A DNA stretch of 64,000 nt, taken from NCBI GenBank assembly GCA_034440635.1, contig JAOTON010001573.1:62001-126000 (forward strand). The letters run 5' to 3'. The DNA comes from Lepas anatifera (taxonomy: Eukaryota; Arthropoda; Thecostraca; Lepadidae). The notes beneath the pieces were generated by a model, which worked only from the letters and a program-made list of their open reading frames with translations, made no database searches and was not told where the DNA came from. Each line of letters starts with the position of its first letter. Position 1 is the first letter of the stretch. Positions 1 to 11,047 of this stretch are shown here, piece by piece. A program made the translations under genes and the position numbers.

Positions 1-1139
1 ACTCACTCTACCGGTCTGCTCCACCGCATGGTGACTTGGCCGGGCTGGGTCATCCGACCACACTTCTTATTTAAAGCGGCTCCATCCTGGCGTTTCTCGC
101 CGACCACTTGTGCTGCAGCTTCCGAGGTCAGCTTCACACATCTCTCGGTAGACTGGGTATGGCACGGGATTCCACAAATGAGTGGCTCTTGGATTAGCTT
201 CTCAAAGCTCTGCCTCGGTCATGCTCTTAACGTACGGTGGCTCAGAAGACCGTTCACCCCCCTATGTCCGACAGTTCATAGTAAGTATTTGCGAAGAAGT
301 TGAGTTCCGGCACTTTCAACTTCCTTACCTGCGTTGTTTGCGCGGACTTGCGGCGAAGCGACTCTCTCGGTCTCGTTAATCGAGAGCGTTCCCGGATAAT
401 CCTGATCTGCGATCATTCTGAGGATGATGCTTTCCGAGTGAGCCATAAAGCCATTTCGTGCCCTGCTCTTCTGCACGATATCCAGGTCGTCTTTCGTGCA
501 GTAGACCTGCTGTCTTCTGATCTCTTCGAAGATGTTAGGTGCCGCGTTAACAGCATCAGAGCGGTATTTTACGTTAAGGATGGTGGGAACGTATACACAG
601 ACAATGTGGGGCACCAGTCTAACTAGGGTGTCCTCGGGTTTGGTAACGGCAAAATAGTGGCGCAGCAAACGGCTCTGAGCGGTATGTCATCTCGCTGTGT
701 ACAGCTTGCCATGATTCTGTTCGGCCAAGCTGACTCCCAGCTCACCACTAATAGCTGCCCTAGTGCAGAGATAGATAAGCTTAAAGTCTCGTGACGTGCC
801 TTCTATGACTTCTGTCGAAGCATTCCGGAAGTCAGGGCACCAAATTGGTTGGAATGTTTTGACAGACATAGAATGTACCTCTGATGATATCTTCTGAGCC
901 ACCGTACGTTAAGAGCATGACCGAGGCAGAGCTTGAGAATCTAATCCAAGAGCCACTCATTTGTGGAATCCCGTGCCATACCCAGTCTACCGAGAGATGT
1001 GTGAAGCTGACCTCGGAGGCTGCAGCACAAGTGGTCGGCGAGAAACGCCAGGATGGAGCCGCCTTAAATAAGAAGCGTGCTCGGAAGACCCAGCCCGGCC
1101 AAGTTACCAGGCGGTGGAGCAGACCGGTAGAGTGAGTGT
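1..1139. mobile_element. Long-TIR DNA transposon, left tip cut by window start
   Basis: Bases 1-253 reappear as a reverse complement at about 887-1137, giving inverted arms of about 250 bp at roughly 95% identity by eye. Both arms end in the same tip, ACTCACTCTACCGGTCTGC. The core between the arms (254-886) holds a broken ORF on the minus strand. The layout is that of a long-TIR or foldback DNA transposon of about 1.14 kb. The left tip coincides with the first bases of the window, so the target duplication cannot be checked. The superfamily is not recognised. Confidence 0.75.
276..902 (-). pseudogene. Broken transposon-encoded ORF of unknown function
   Basis: Two minus-strand frames, 902-687 (71 codons) and 668-276 (130 codons), are in the same frame and separated by one in-frame TGA. 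Together they give about 208 residues. From memory, the joined region resembles an uncharacterised protein family common in invertebrate genomes, with a basic -Leu-Thr-Ala-x-x-Arg-Leu-Leu-Arg- stretch followed by His/Tyr-rich and Asn-Ala-Phe-like motifs. A Trp would be expected at the TGA. The ORF lies between the inverted arms of the element at 1-1139, so it is probably a decayed element-encoded gene. No catalytic motif was recognised. Confidence 0.45.
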
Positions 1140-1321
1140 CGTCGGGCTGTCGTGATATGCGTGTTATTCAATTTTCCTTCTGTGATAATTCGGCATCAGG
1201 GTATATAAATTATGACAATTCCTAATTATTTTCTTTTAACCTGCAACCTGTGATTAGATGTTTTAAACTGATCTAAATGTTCGGTCTCACTTTCAAAGCG
1301 ACAAATTGCTTAAAAGTATGG

Positions 1322-2199
1322 TAGGGGAGAGGGCGGTAAGACGGGCATGGTAGGTAAGACGGGTACAGGCTCTGTGGACCAGACCGGTAATGGTATAAAT
1401 GTCCCATTACTTGCATTAATGCGTCTTGGAATGTCCTATCATGAGCCAAAAACACAAAGTTCTAACCTTTATTGGTTTGTAATTTTAGAAAAACGAAATT
1501 TGTGGTTCACCCTACCATTGCTAGTAGTTTTGAGTGTAACATTCTGGCAGTGTCTGGTCCTATTTGGAAGGCCAAGTATGCAAAACCGGTCTCGGCAGAG
1601 CGTTAACATACATTACATGATTTAAGTTTTATATTACCCCAGCACGATGGCCGCCAAGAATGAGATTTTCAACATATAAACATGGGGCATGACGGGCACG
1701 GAGAAATAAATACTACATCACCACACAAATTATAATCTTTATCGCTGGGTTTTTGCATGGTTGAAAGGAATCAGTCTGAGAGTCTGCTGCAAACCGGCTG
1801 AGGAACTTTTAATGATTGATTGTTAGAATTTAATAGGATTTTATGGAAATTCTGCAAAATAATTTTCCCTCGACTTTTTAATCGAAACAATGCAATGCAA
1901 AGTGTTTCAGAACTCATTTTTGCTCAACGTGGTAAGGTATTTGTCAAAAAGTTTTTGCATATGATAAACTACTTCATAAAACCCGTCTCACCCCGCCTGT
2001 TGGGGTAAGACAGGCTTTTGCAGCATTCTACGGTAAACGTTACTGCTCCTAGGGATATGCACCGATCCTAGTATATTTAAGCGCAGGGACAAATAAATGT
2101 TTATTGAAGCTTAAAAGAAAATTTCATCACTTCGAATGAAAAGCGAGTGAGACACACAGTCTCAAACACAGTTATGCCCGTCTTACCACTCTCTCCCTA
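1322..2199. mobile_element. TA-flanked MITE with ~25-bp TIRs
   Basis: The left end reads TA then GGGGAGAGGGCGGTAAGAC. The right end, reverse-complemented, reads TA-GGGAGAGAGTGGTAAGACG. Both ends continue into GGGCAT, giving imperfect inverted termini of about 25 bp. TA at both borders suggests a TA-targeting (Tc1/mariner-like or similar) insertion. A related GGTAAGACGGG-type motif also occurs internally (1350-1365, and inverted at 1980-2015). No coding frame of note is present, so the element is non-autonomous. Confidence 0.6.
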
Positions 2200-2540
2200 A
2201 ATTGGTAGTTAAAAGGCCATCAAGTCGTCTATTACGTTAAGATCGCTTCAAATTTTGGTATTTTTCTTCTAAACTTAATTTTTTGAGCGGCTTCAGTTGC
2301 ATTTCGTAAGCGTAAACATGATTGACCGAAAGTACACTTACAAGTATTTATTGGCAGCAAAAATGGGCGCAAAACATGATTTTGGCCAGTATTTTCAGTT
2401 TTTGGAGGGTCGGGATCTTGAAAATTCAAAATTTTGGCAAATAAAAGTTACCATGTTGTAAAGCTCACCAAGACGCATCGAATGAGCCCCGGGGAGCCAG
2501 GATCGGATGAAAAGTTGCAAAAAGTGGTCAGGCTACTGTG

Positions 2541-2713
2541 CAGGAGGTTATCACTCAGAGCACCGCTGGTTACTATGCAGGAGGTTATCACTCAGAGCAC
2601 CGCTGGTTACTGTGCAGGAGGTTATCACTCAGAGCACCGCTGGTTACTGCGCAGAAGGTTATCACTCAGAGCACCGCTGGTTACGGTGCAGGAGGTTATC
2701 ACTCAGAGCACCA
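2541..2713. repeat. 37-bp tandem repeat, about 4.7 copies
   Basis: The unit starts CAGGAGGTTATCACTCAGAG and continues through CACCGCTGGTTACTGTG. Starts fall at 2541, 2578, 2615, 2652 and 2689, so the period is exactly 37. Because 37 is 1 modulo 3, all three plus-strand frames stay open and read the same peptide phases in turn. That explains the three overlapping ORFs of 142-229 codons here. They are not convincing genes. Confidence 0.9.
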
Positions 2714-3314
2714 GTACTGCCCCGTCGGTGCCGACGAGCCCCAGGACGGAGCGACACTGCGCAGCCCGGCGTCAGACCGGAGCCGGCCCAAGTCGCCGGA
2801 GAGGTCCTCAGCTTTCCTGCTGGTGGCCGGGCAAGGTCCAGGGCGGCTGCCTCTCCGACGGAGGGGTGGCCAGCGCCTAGGGAGACAGGTGAACGGACAC
2901 AGACCCGTGGGTGCCCTGATTGTCAGTCGGTTTGATGGGACAGCAGAGGATGTACTCCCAGTGGGCCTCGCTTCCAGTTCTGTTGTAACCCAGGGCAACA
3001 ATAGCTGCTGGAACAAGCGGCTCCTGGCGCGGCTGAGGGCACTCCAAGGGCCAGCTGGCGAAGAAGAAGAGAAGGTCAGCTGGAACAGCAAGCAAGGGTG
3101 GGAAGTGAAGCCGTGGGTTAGCGAAGGTTTATTTATTTATTTTATTTATTTATATCGCCAACAGATGTATATCCATTTACAGGCGAAGTCAGAGCCTAAA
3201 AATAAACAATATGCTAGACCATATTGACCATATTGACTGTCTGAACAACCTACCGATTCACTTCAACATTAAAATTGGGAACATCCACGTACATTTACAT
3301 AGTGATGTATATTG

Positions 3315-3423
3315 CTATATGGCCACAGCCCTCACATCGCAGCCCTCACTCGCAGAGGGTGCCCGGTCATTCAGCGGGGCCAACTCAAGGGACCCCCACC
3401 AATGATACCGCTTCGCCTTCCCC
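3315..3423 (-). CDS. Copy A exon 8 (proposed terminal exon)
   Basis: The acceptor CTGGCAG ends at 3424. One base completes the Ala codon left open by exon 7 (phase 2), then 35 codons run to a TAG at 3317-3315. The peptide contains Trp-Trp-Gly and ends in -Cys-Asp-Val-Arg-Ala-Val-Ala-Ile. Support comes from phase agreement and an in-frame stop. Weak points are that the polypyrimidine tract lies some distance upstream of the acceptor and that no copy B counterpart was seen. An unspliced read-through of exon 7 or another acceptor is possible. Confidence 0.4.
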
Positions 3424-3604
3424 CTGCCAGCGAGCCCGGATATACATCATACAGATCATAGGCAGTAAAACCAAAAAAGTGCAGTCCAGAGTTTGGGGAG
3501 GCCCCTGAGGTATACCAGATACGGGACGCCCCTCTCACACTTTCTACGGCCATGAAGTTAAGTATTAAGCATTTAAATAGACAAAGGGGGAGAGCGGGAC
3601 TTAC

Positions 3605-3801
3605 GCGATGGGGTCGTATGTGGGATAGGAAGCAATGAGGGTTGCGTTGGCGGTGCTGACCGACTGACAATTTGTATCTGCACTGTCCACGGTAAAGGGT
3701 CCCTTCACGGGCGCGCATGCGTAGTGGTCCACTAGATTGAAGCGATTGCTGGCGGCTGATATCAGCGCCACCACCTCGTTGGTGCCGCAGACGTTGTGTA
3801 C
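3605..3801 (-). CDS. Copy A exon 7: second C-terminal Cys module
   Basis: The exon is 197 bp, with acceptor GACGTCACCAG before 3801 and consensus donor GTAAGT after 3605. It starts in phase 0, matching the end of exon 6, and leaves two bases. The 65 codons include -Val-Cys-Gly-Thr-Asn-Glu-Val-Val-Ala-Leu- followed by -Ser-Asn-Arg-Phe-Asn-Leu-Val-Asp-His-Tyr-Ala-Cys-Ala-. This parallels exons 5-6 (-Cys-Thr-Gly- ... -Val-Ala-Leu-Ala- ... -Leu-Asp-Gly-Phe-Arg-Cys-Ala-), so the C-terminus looks like two copies of one module of about 70-80 residues. I do not recognise the module. Asn-Ala-Thr is a possible N-glycosylation site. Confidence 0.6.
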
Positions 3802-3842
3802 CTGGTGACGTCACAGGTGACGCTGATGGCAGTGGTGCCGGC

Positions 3843-3934
3843 TGCGCAGGCACGTACAATATACGATACACCGGCTTATACGATGTACGATATACAGGCA
3901 TATCAGATGTACGATGCACAGATATACACGATAC

Positions 3935-4021
<87 letters not shown>

Positions 4022-4084
4022 CATATAATAATATACGATACATACACTTATACAGTATACGATACACAGGCATATACGAGGTAC

Positions 4085-4165
<81 letters not shown>

Positions 4166-5060
4166 GATGTAAAATACACAGGCATATACGATATACGGTA
4201 GGGGAGACTGGGGTCAAATGTTTTCAGACAAATGTCTCGCACTTCAAGAGAATGCCTCGTTTGCGACCACGCACCACCGAACGCGGGACCCGACTGGAGA
4301 CGGTCCATAAAGCTGAAGTGAAGGCCAAAGATGCAAAAGTGTTCGTATTAGGATGTTTTTCATGGTACAAATAAATGGTCGAAAGTCATACGGCTTTAAC
4401 ATGGTACAATTGACCTCCGGTGTTGATACAATTGCCTCTCACGCGAGGTCAATTGTAACAGCTGAAGTAAATTTTTAGAAGTAAAATTTTGGCCCCTAAT
4501 TTTTTCCATTTTGAAATCTTTCTACGCCTGTCACATTGCAAAATCTTAAAAGTTGATGAAAATATAATTATAAGTGCTCTAACTCAAAGCACTATTTCTC
4601 CAGAACCAGAAATGTAAAATTTGTTACGATTGACCCCAGTTTCATCTACACAGGAATATACGATATACGATGCACATACATATACGATACACAGACATCT
4701 ATACTAAATGATGCTCAAGCGTATACGATACCCAGGAATGTACGATATGCGATACACAGGCATATACGATGTACGATACACAGAAATATACGATGTACGA
4801 TACACAGGCATATGCAATATACGGTAGACAGGAATATACGATATGCAATGCACAGGCATATACGATACACAGGCATGTACGATTTAGTTACGATACACAG
4901 GCATATACGATACACCGATGTGTATGATATACGATACACAGGCATGTACGATATACGATACCCAGGCATGCACAATGCACAGGTATATACGATATATGAT
5001 ACACAGACAAGTATGGCTTGCGATACTCAGGAATGTTAGATATATGGTACACGGGCAAAT
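3843..5060. repeat. Degenerate ACGATACACAGGCATAT minisatellite with embedded microsatellites
   Basis: Irregular units close to TACGATACACAGGCATATACGA recur at 3855-4200 and resume at 4655-5060, often mixed with GATATACGAT variants. Two pure microsatellites lie inside: ACAT/AT at 3938-4024, and (AC)n then (AT)n at 4087-4164. The array is split by the MITE at 4199-4648. Predicted Tyr/Ile- or Cys/Val-rich peptides from this tract are artefacts. It sits directly upstream of copy A exon 7, in intron 6. Confidence 0.85.
4199..4648. mobile_element. 450-bp TA-flanked MITE inside the minisatellite
   Basis: The left end is TA-GGGGAGACTGGGGTCAA and the right end is TTGACCCCAGTTTCATC-TA, an imperfect inverted pair of about 18 bp with TA at each border. 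The minisatellite stops at 4198 and restarts at 4649, so the insertion is younger than the array. The tip resembles that of the element at 1322-2199 (GGGGAGA-), which suggests related TA-targeting families. No coding potential is visible. Confidence 0.7.
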
Positions 5061-5723
5061 ACGATAGAACCAGTGCAAGGGGGATCTGACCAGATGAGCG
5101 GGTGTTCCCTCCTTGAGTCAGCACGTGCTCTCCTGTTCTTGCTGGTTATGAATGATGGACTAGCTGTTCCAACTGGGCACTGTCTTGTTCCAGCTGGATT
5201 CAGACAGGGCTTTGAAATACTTTCCCGGACGCATCGGTGGAAGGGTACGGAAGCCCAATATAGAATATATTTTGGGTCTAGTAGTAGGAATAATTTTTTC
5301 GTTAGCGAAGAGCTTTTCAATGTCCCTGTCATTGTGTCATCTCGTTTTCATAATTTATAACTGATGAGTGGACGTCAGAAGTTGAGAGGAGCACGGCGAA
5401 GTGTCACCGAAGTGGCAGATCGGAGGGGCATCCTTCCAAATGTCAGTACTCGACCAGTTCCGGTGGCCCATTCTCCCACCTATTTACTTGACATGCGCAA
5501 ATGTTTTTAATTGATTATATGTAAGCTGCCATGCTTCTGCTTTCCCAAGCGGATTTTGATTTTGTGCTTCGCCCCCGTGCCATCCCCGCCCTCCGGTTAT
5601 CTTCAGGTCGGAGCTTGTCTTCCCACAGGCTGCGGAACGGATGGGAAGGGGTGGCACGACTATTGAGATGGTGACCTTTAAATCGGACAAGATGCAGAGA
5701 ATCAGCGCCTCGTCCTCTCTTTT

Positions 5724-6420
5724 TTAACACGCCCCGCTGGGGTCCAATATTGTGAAAATGACCTGACCTCGACCTAGTTCAGGGTCACATGGTGACCTGG
5801 TATGGTAATGTTGCATATCAGTGGACTCCCTGTGATAATATAAGCTGAATGCAAGCAAAATAGTAGCTTTACCTAGATTCAGTAAAAATTTATTGGCAAA
5901 AGAATCACTGTGTGCTCCAGTGACCTGACATAACCTTTGAGAGGTCGGATGGTCAAAAGGTCAACTTTATGGTCAAGATAGTAGTAAGAATACACGTTTT
6001 GAGAATTGTCAACCTTATCTATCCAGCATTTACTGAAAACGAACCCTTTCTATTTTTTATTCATAGACTTAGAATGAGATGACCAAAAAATTGGTCAATA
6101 GTATCGAAATTCCGCGATAGCAGATATGTGGACCCTAATGATCTCATCATATTGTAAACGTTTAAAACTGATCGGTTGGCTGTTGTTCCTTATGCGCTTC
6201 AAACTCGTGATTTTAGGTTTTGAGGTCGTGCCGCTTGACCTTGGATAGCTCCTTGACCTGACGTGAACTGACTTAAACAAAATTGATCAGGTGCGTAAAA
6301 CTGATCAGGGTAAGGTGCTGTAAGTTTCGTTGTTCTGCGTCCCTTCGTTTTTTGCGTTATCTGGAGTAAATCAAGAGGTGGGGGGGACGAATTTCGCTCC
6401 CCCAGCAGGGTGCATGTTAA
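5724..6420. mobile_element. TTAA-flanked non-autonomous element, AGGTCA-rich (copy 1)
   Basis: The borders are TTAA-CACGCCCCGCTGGGG at 5724 and CAGCAGGGTGCATG-TTAA ending at 6420. The interior carries many GACCT/AGGTC motifs. It matches the 48.05 kb element in the opposite orientation; for example the GCGTTATCTGGAGTAAA region near 6355 pairs with 48090-48115. TTAA target duplications are typical of piggyBac and Kolobok superfamilies. There is no transposase frame. It lies in copy A intron 6. Confidence 0.75.
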
Positions 6421-7058
6421 GGCACGCTGCTTTGTATAACTGTTCATAGATCTACAAAACTTGACAACGGACACACAACCAATTTCATCGTATCTCATTC
6501 CCCCATGAGCCAAATTGTGCCGTAATGTGAACACTTAAACGATGAGTGCTGGCGAATCTCCTCAGTAATGCAACCTGCAGCTTATCTTACATATTCATCA
6601 GCTTCTGTTGATTCCTTCTACATTAGAACCAACACGAATTAGACTTAGGCCACTTTCAAACTAAATTCAACGCGTTGGTGCTGTTTACAACTATATGAAT
6701 ATGTTTCATAAAATTTCATCATCAGATACAAACTTTTATCCCGAGCTGAACAGGCTGGTTGCTAGATTATTCTCCCATACTCTTCGTGCTGTTTGCAGCT
6801 GCAACCAACTGAAAACCCCAAATCGCAACACTTACACCCTTGCTTTTTGAGCGATCGATATCGCACCGATATCGATACTAGTGCAGGTAATCATTCAGGA
6901 AACTAGATGGGCTTTGAGAGGCGAAGGTGAAGGCTTTTCCAGGGTGCGGGGCCCGGCTCCCCATCACTCTCAAGTCTCACAGTGACGGCACACTTGGTTC
7001 CACTGAACCACAAAGGAAAACCAGACCACTGAGTAAATCAGCGCGCTCTATGGTTCAC

Positions 7059-7151
7059 CTTGTTGTCCTGGATGGGGATAAGTTGCCCGGCGGGTCCCAC
7101 GCTCAGCTCAGTCAGGTGCAGAAACTTGGCACAGCGAAAACCGTCCAGGTC
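7059..7151 (-). CDS. Copy A exon 6
   Basis: This is a 93-bp phase 0-0 exon between acceptor CTTTTCCAG and donor GTGAAC. It encodes 31 residues beginning Asp-Leu-Asp-Gly-Phe-Arg-Cys-Ala-Lys. Copy B exon 6 (49266-49358) has the same length and phase and the same first nine residues, which shows selection on the protein. It completes the first C-terminal module begun in exon 5. An open stretch further downstream at 6915-7010 has a possible acceptor but ends quickly at a stop, so it is not included. Confidence 0.8.
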
Positions 7152-7917
7152 CTGGAAAAGTCCAGACCCAAGGAAACAGTTAGCGTCCGTTAACGCGAAT
7201 GCCTCTGATTCACTAACATATCTATATAATCGTTCAGAACATAAACAGCCCCAGAGACGAGCTGACATCAGCAACAGCTTTCAATTTCTTCGTCTCTCGA
7301 TAAATCGAAACAAACTCAATAAATTTAGTCATTTCTGACTCTGGGAGCTACTTACTTCAATTTGTGTCTCGGTATGCCTGGAATATACCTATACAGAATG
7401 AGAAAATAATTTCGCGGATTACATGGTTCGATTTCACCCATGAGACTGAGCGGGAGGAAAAACATAGTTTTTGGTCAAATCTCGCATCCAGAAGTAATCA
7501 TCTCATTCGCTGCAGTAAACATACACACGAGCAGCTATGTTCAACCGCTGAATATATCACTAGTAGCGTGTATAAAACAAGACTAAAGGAAGTAAAACAT
7601 GTAAAAAAACAAAAGCGCTTAGTAAAAAAATAAAAGCAATAGATCGGTGTGACAATAATGGGTTCTAAGCTGATGCGCTAAGAAATAAAAAGGTAAGAGA
7701 TTAATTGATGATCGTCTAGTTTTCGTTCCTTAGTAGAAGTACATTCGGTGTAATTACGTATGTCAAGTGCAAGCCGATTGTATGGCGCCGCTATTACCTA
7801 GGCCAATCTCCGTTTACGGACAGCAGTCCGTGGCCGTGGTGGGCGTAGGCGACCCTTCTGTTCATAGGACAAAAACATCGCAAAACTAATCCTTAGACGT
7901 TCAAAACTAATCCTTAG

Positions 7918-7936
7918 CTCTCCCCTCTCTCTCTCG

Positions 7937-8010
<74 letters not shown>
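7918..8010. repeat. (CT)n microsatellite next to copy A exon 5
   Basis: About 90 bp of nearly pure CT, reading GA on the minus coding strand, begins just after the exon 5 donor. Copy B has a GA tract at the equivalent place after its own exon 5 donor (47667-47780), so the tract probably predates the duplication. Confidence 0.95.
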
Positions 8011-8012
<2 letters not shown>

Positions 8013-8023
8013 TGCTTACACAC

Positions 8024-8193
8024 CTTCCAGGGATCCAACAGTTTGTCGTTGGGGTTATTGTTCATTGCATCCGCAAGCGCTACCATGAACATGGGATCGT
8101 TCGCGAAATTGTTTCCTCCCGTGCAGTCCATGTAGGCTGTTTTGTTTCGGATGTCTTTGGCTGCTCCCTGACGCACGAACTTGACTGCAGGCT
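8024..8193 (-). CDS. Copy A exon 5: first C-terminal module
   Basis: The exon is 170 bp, with acceptor GATCCTTGCAG and donor GTGTGT. It enters in phase 1, where the G left by the mucin exon plus AG gives Glu, and leaves in phase 0 after -Pro-Trp-Lys. The peptide has -Val-Lys-Phe-Val-Arg-Gln-Gly-, then -Tyr-Met-Asp-Cys-Thr-Gly-Gly- and -Met-Phe-Met-Val-Ala-Leu-Ala-Asp-. Copy B exon 5 is homologous (-Val-Lys-Phe-Leu-, -Tyr-Met-Asp-Cys-Thr-Ala-Gly-, -Met-Phe-Leu-Val-Gly-Leu-Ala-Asp-) but six codons shorter near its end. The fold is not recognised; the conserved Cys pairs suggest an extracellular domain. Confidence 0.8.
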
Positions 8194-9999
8194 CTGCAAG
8201 GATCAGTTTGCATACATTGTAGAGAAAAGAGTGACGTCATCATGTCAAATAATTCCTATTTTTCAAGGTTATTCCAGTTGAAAGGGCAAGCTGTGACAAA
8301 TATGTTTCATTCACTCTTCGAAAACCACCAAACTTCTAAACGTTAAGCTCCAAATTAAGCTCAACTTAATACATAGCCTCGCCGCCCAATAAGTCAGTCA
8401 TTGGCGCTAGCTTCTTGTTCTGTCTTGTCTCAGCCCACGCGCTGTCGGTCATCGTCACGGTGACTCCTAAGGTCATTCAGCTTAGTAGCCTCCCTGTTAC
8501 CACCCAGTAACCCAGCACCCCGTGAGAAGGCATCACGGACTTCTAGGAATAACACATTCCAATGGGTCCAAACGGATGCTACCTCAGCAGTTCATGCAGG
8601 ACGGCAGGATGCTGTGCCTGATAACGGTCTATTTTTAGCCGTAACCAGAACTACCAGGTACCCTCTGACTGAGCAGAATAACAGCTGACAGCGAATTTGT
8701 GGCACACCTTCCAGGAATCACGAGAGGCCCACAATTTTTCTATTGGTCAGAGATAAGAACAGTCTAACCCCATTGGTGTTTGATGACATCAGATTCTATC
8801 ATAATGCTGACTCAGATCCGGTTTCAAATCGTATATAAATAGCCGATATCAGGCTTAGGTGTGCATTCGTGGATCAAGCTCGCCATCGCGACGGGAAGAC
8901 TCCGCCCGATCGAATCAGTGACATATGATTCGAAAGTGAAAAGTGCTGACTGTGCAAGTGTTAGAGCCGCTAAGTTAGGCACCTGTTCACAACGCCAGGT
9001 GGCCAAGTGCAAATATAAGCTGGACTAAGAAAAACAGCTGTCTATCGCATGCAACGAGTTTCTCCACTACGAAAGCAACGATTGATAGCCAGCCAAGATC
9101 TCATCTTGGTCACACAAGCTCAAGGTCAAAGCCCACAGCTCAAGTTAATTGCTTTGCTCAGGTCTATTTCATTGCTCAAGTTTCAGCTCTAGTTTCAATT
9201 GTTTGGGCTCAATAATGCTGTACATATAACAAACAAATCAAAACTACAAAAAAGGTAAGGGTGGGTAAGAGTAGGCAGGAGATAAGAGTACGAAGCATCT
9301 GTTTTGGTTACTTAGCAACCACTGAGATGGTGGATACCCTGGTATAAAAAGCAAGGTCAGTGCCTTGGCTGCTAAAATATTCAACGCGCTCCTCTTCTTT
9401 CCGCGGGAGTACGAATCAAAACAAGTTTCTGGGCACCCTTGATGTAACATTTCTTAACTTAATAAACTTGTAGGCCATACTTCTACAATCAATAGGATTG
9501 TATTACGGGCTGTTGCCAGAAAGAAAGCTGACCTAGGACTGTGCTGCAGGACTGGAGCTCACGCTAAAGCGCCTGCCGAAATTTTTATGAAGACTTTCTT
9601 CCCAGGGTAGCATGTCCGGCAAGAGTACGAAGTAGACCATTCTGCTAGAGTACGCATGCTTAAGAGATAAGAAATTGTATTTTCGCTCAAGGTAGAGTCC
9701 ATAATTCATATTTGTGAAACCAAAGATTACATTACAGTTCTTGTATATTCAGAACGATATAAAATCATACGATCGCCTAGTTTGGCGACAAAAACTAAAA
9801 ACACAGCGGGGCATCAATGCGTACTCCAGCCTCCTCTTTTGCGCACTCTTACCGACCAACTCACGTCGGTAAGAGTGCGCACGTGACTTTATTTTTGATG
9901 GGCTCGTGGCAAGTTCCTTTCAGAGACATCAAGTGGAAACATTGACCATACATTTTTGTATTATGAATTTTGTTCAAGTTGTTCCTGGTAAGGCTGCTG
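8194..9999. other. Copy A intron 4, first part: no gene seen
   Basis: No coding exon or named repeat was identified. The only structured element is a perfect 17-bp hairpin at 9840-9881 (stem TGCGCACTCTTACCGAC, 8-base loop). GGTAAGAGT-like motifs also occur at 9253-9295 and 9610-9660. The stem motif shares the GGTAAG core of the TA-flanked MITEs, so decayed transposon ends are possible. Confidence 0.5.
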
Positions 10000-10300
10000 G
10001 AGTCGGAGTCTCACTAAAGTCATCAAGGGACTTGTCACGGAGACCCCGACCCCACCACCCGAACGAGCAACTCCCTCAAAGGAGGGTTAATTTAGAAGCC
10101 AAAGTTTAACGTCCCACAAAGCACAGGGACGGCCGCCCCGCTCAGGTCACCCTCTCACCAGTCAGTTGCCAGCCGACCTGTACGTCAGGTAAACTATTAA
10201 GCGCTGGAGCGTCTCAGGGGAACCGATCCCAAGCCTGGACTGCATGCTTCCGAGCAGCGGGTTGGAGCCCAACGCTCTACCAACTGAGCTACCGGGGCGG
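10000..10300 (-). mobile_element. tRNA-derived SINE, copy 1
   Basis: Read on the minus strand, the head is GCCCCGGTAGCTCAGTTGG followed by TAGAGCG, a good box A and D-arm. The CTCCAAC anticodon-loop-like stretch and a weak box B (GGTTCCCC) follow. The body contains GGGACGTTAAACTTTGGCTT and ends in GTCTCCGTGACAAGTCC. A second copy lies at 15402-15766 in the same orientation. The anticodon stem does not pair, so this is a SINE, not a functional tRNA. Confidence 0.75.
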
Positions 10301-10486
10301 CAATATATAGACCATTTTCAGGCTAAACAACCAGACAAAATTTGTTGCTGTTAGACACATAGGAGAAAGTGAAAGCTTTTAGAAAGTTAAGTGTGTACTC
10401 TTGCACGGACTTCTCCAACTTGCGAAGAATTTTGAATTTAAGCCGCGTTAAGAATTTTCGATGCTAGAACTCTAGAACTCAGAGAC

Positions 10487-10924
10487 GTGACATCTCTCAA
10501 ATGGTCTGGCGACGATAGCAAAGCTCTCCTCCAGAACCATATCCGGAAGTACATCCAACATGACTGGACCACTAACCACACCGCTCATTTATTCCATATA
10601 AAGCCTAACATCGGCTACTGGCCCAGCTCCAACCAAAACCGTCGCCGGCGTGAGGTCATCCTGACCAGACTCAGAAGCGGACACACCAAATTAAATGCCT
10701 ATGGGCGTGTAGGTACCTGTGGTACCTGCTCTGCCATGGAAAATCCCTACCATATCCTCATCAACTGTCACCAGCACAATGCCCATAGGCAGCCCATGCT
10801 AGATTATTGCCGCATCAGAAACATCCCAGTAAACCTTTCCACTCTTCTCGGCAATGATCACCTTGAGCTGCTGGACAAGCTCTTTACATTCCTGAACGCT
10901 ACTAGGCTCGAGAGCTTTATCTGA
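10487..10924 (+). pseudogene. 3' end of a LINE-type (I/Jockey/R1-like) reverse transcriptase ORF
   Basis: This is an open frame of 145 codons ending at TGA. It includes -Arg-Arg-Glu-Val-Ile-Leu-Thr-Arg-Leu-Arg-Ser-Gly-His-Thr-, then Cys-x2-Cys followed by -His-Ile-Leu-Ile-Asn-Cys-. This is the usual tail after the RNase H domain in I-, R1- and Jockey-type retrotransposons, with a CCHC-like knuckle. RT and endonuclease domains are absent upstream, so the copy is 5'-truncated and dead. The 3' UTR runs to about 11047, where a TTAA-type tip abuts it. It lies in copy A intron 4, antisense to the gene. Confidence 0.75.
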
Positions 10925-11047
10925 GCGTCTATGGTGGCAGGTATGAAAAATACCTGCACCCAGATAGCACCCCTCATATTAGAAATAACAATTACACTAT
11001 AGACGTCCCCCTGACAAATTTCAACAACAGGTGCTTCAAACTAGGCT

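Noticed and set aside
2434..3227. Three overlapping plus-strand ORFs of 142-229 codons
   Set aside because: They are kept open by a 37-bp tandem repeat that cycles through all three frames, and no motif or splice support is present.
3796..4374. Tyr/Ile-rich and Cys/Val-rich ORFs on both strands
   Set aside because: They are translations of AT/AC microsatellites and the ACGATACACAGG minisatellite.
6915..7020. Possible extra exon of copy A after exon 6
   Set aside because: The acceptor is plausible, but in the required phase a stop appears after ten codons, and exon 7 at 3605-3801 fits the phase.
10225..10300. tRNA-Trp gene (CTCCAAC loop with CCA anticodon)
   Set aside because: The anticodon stem does not pair, box B is weak, and a second copy with the same non-tRNA body shows it is a SINE.
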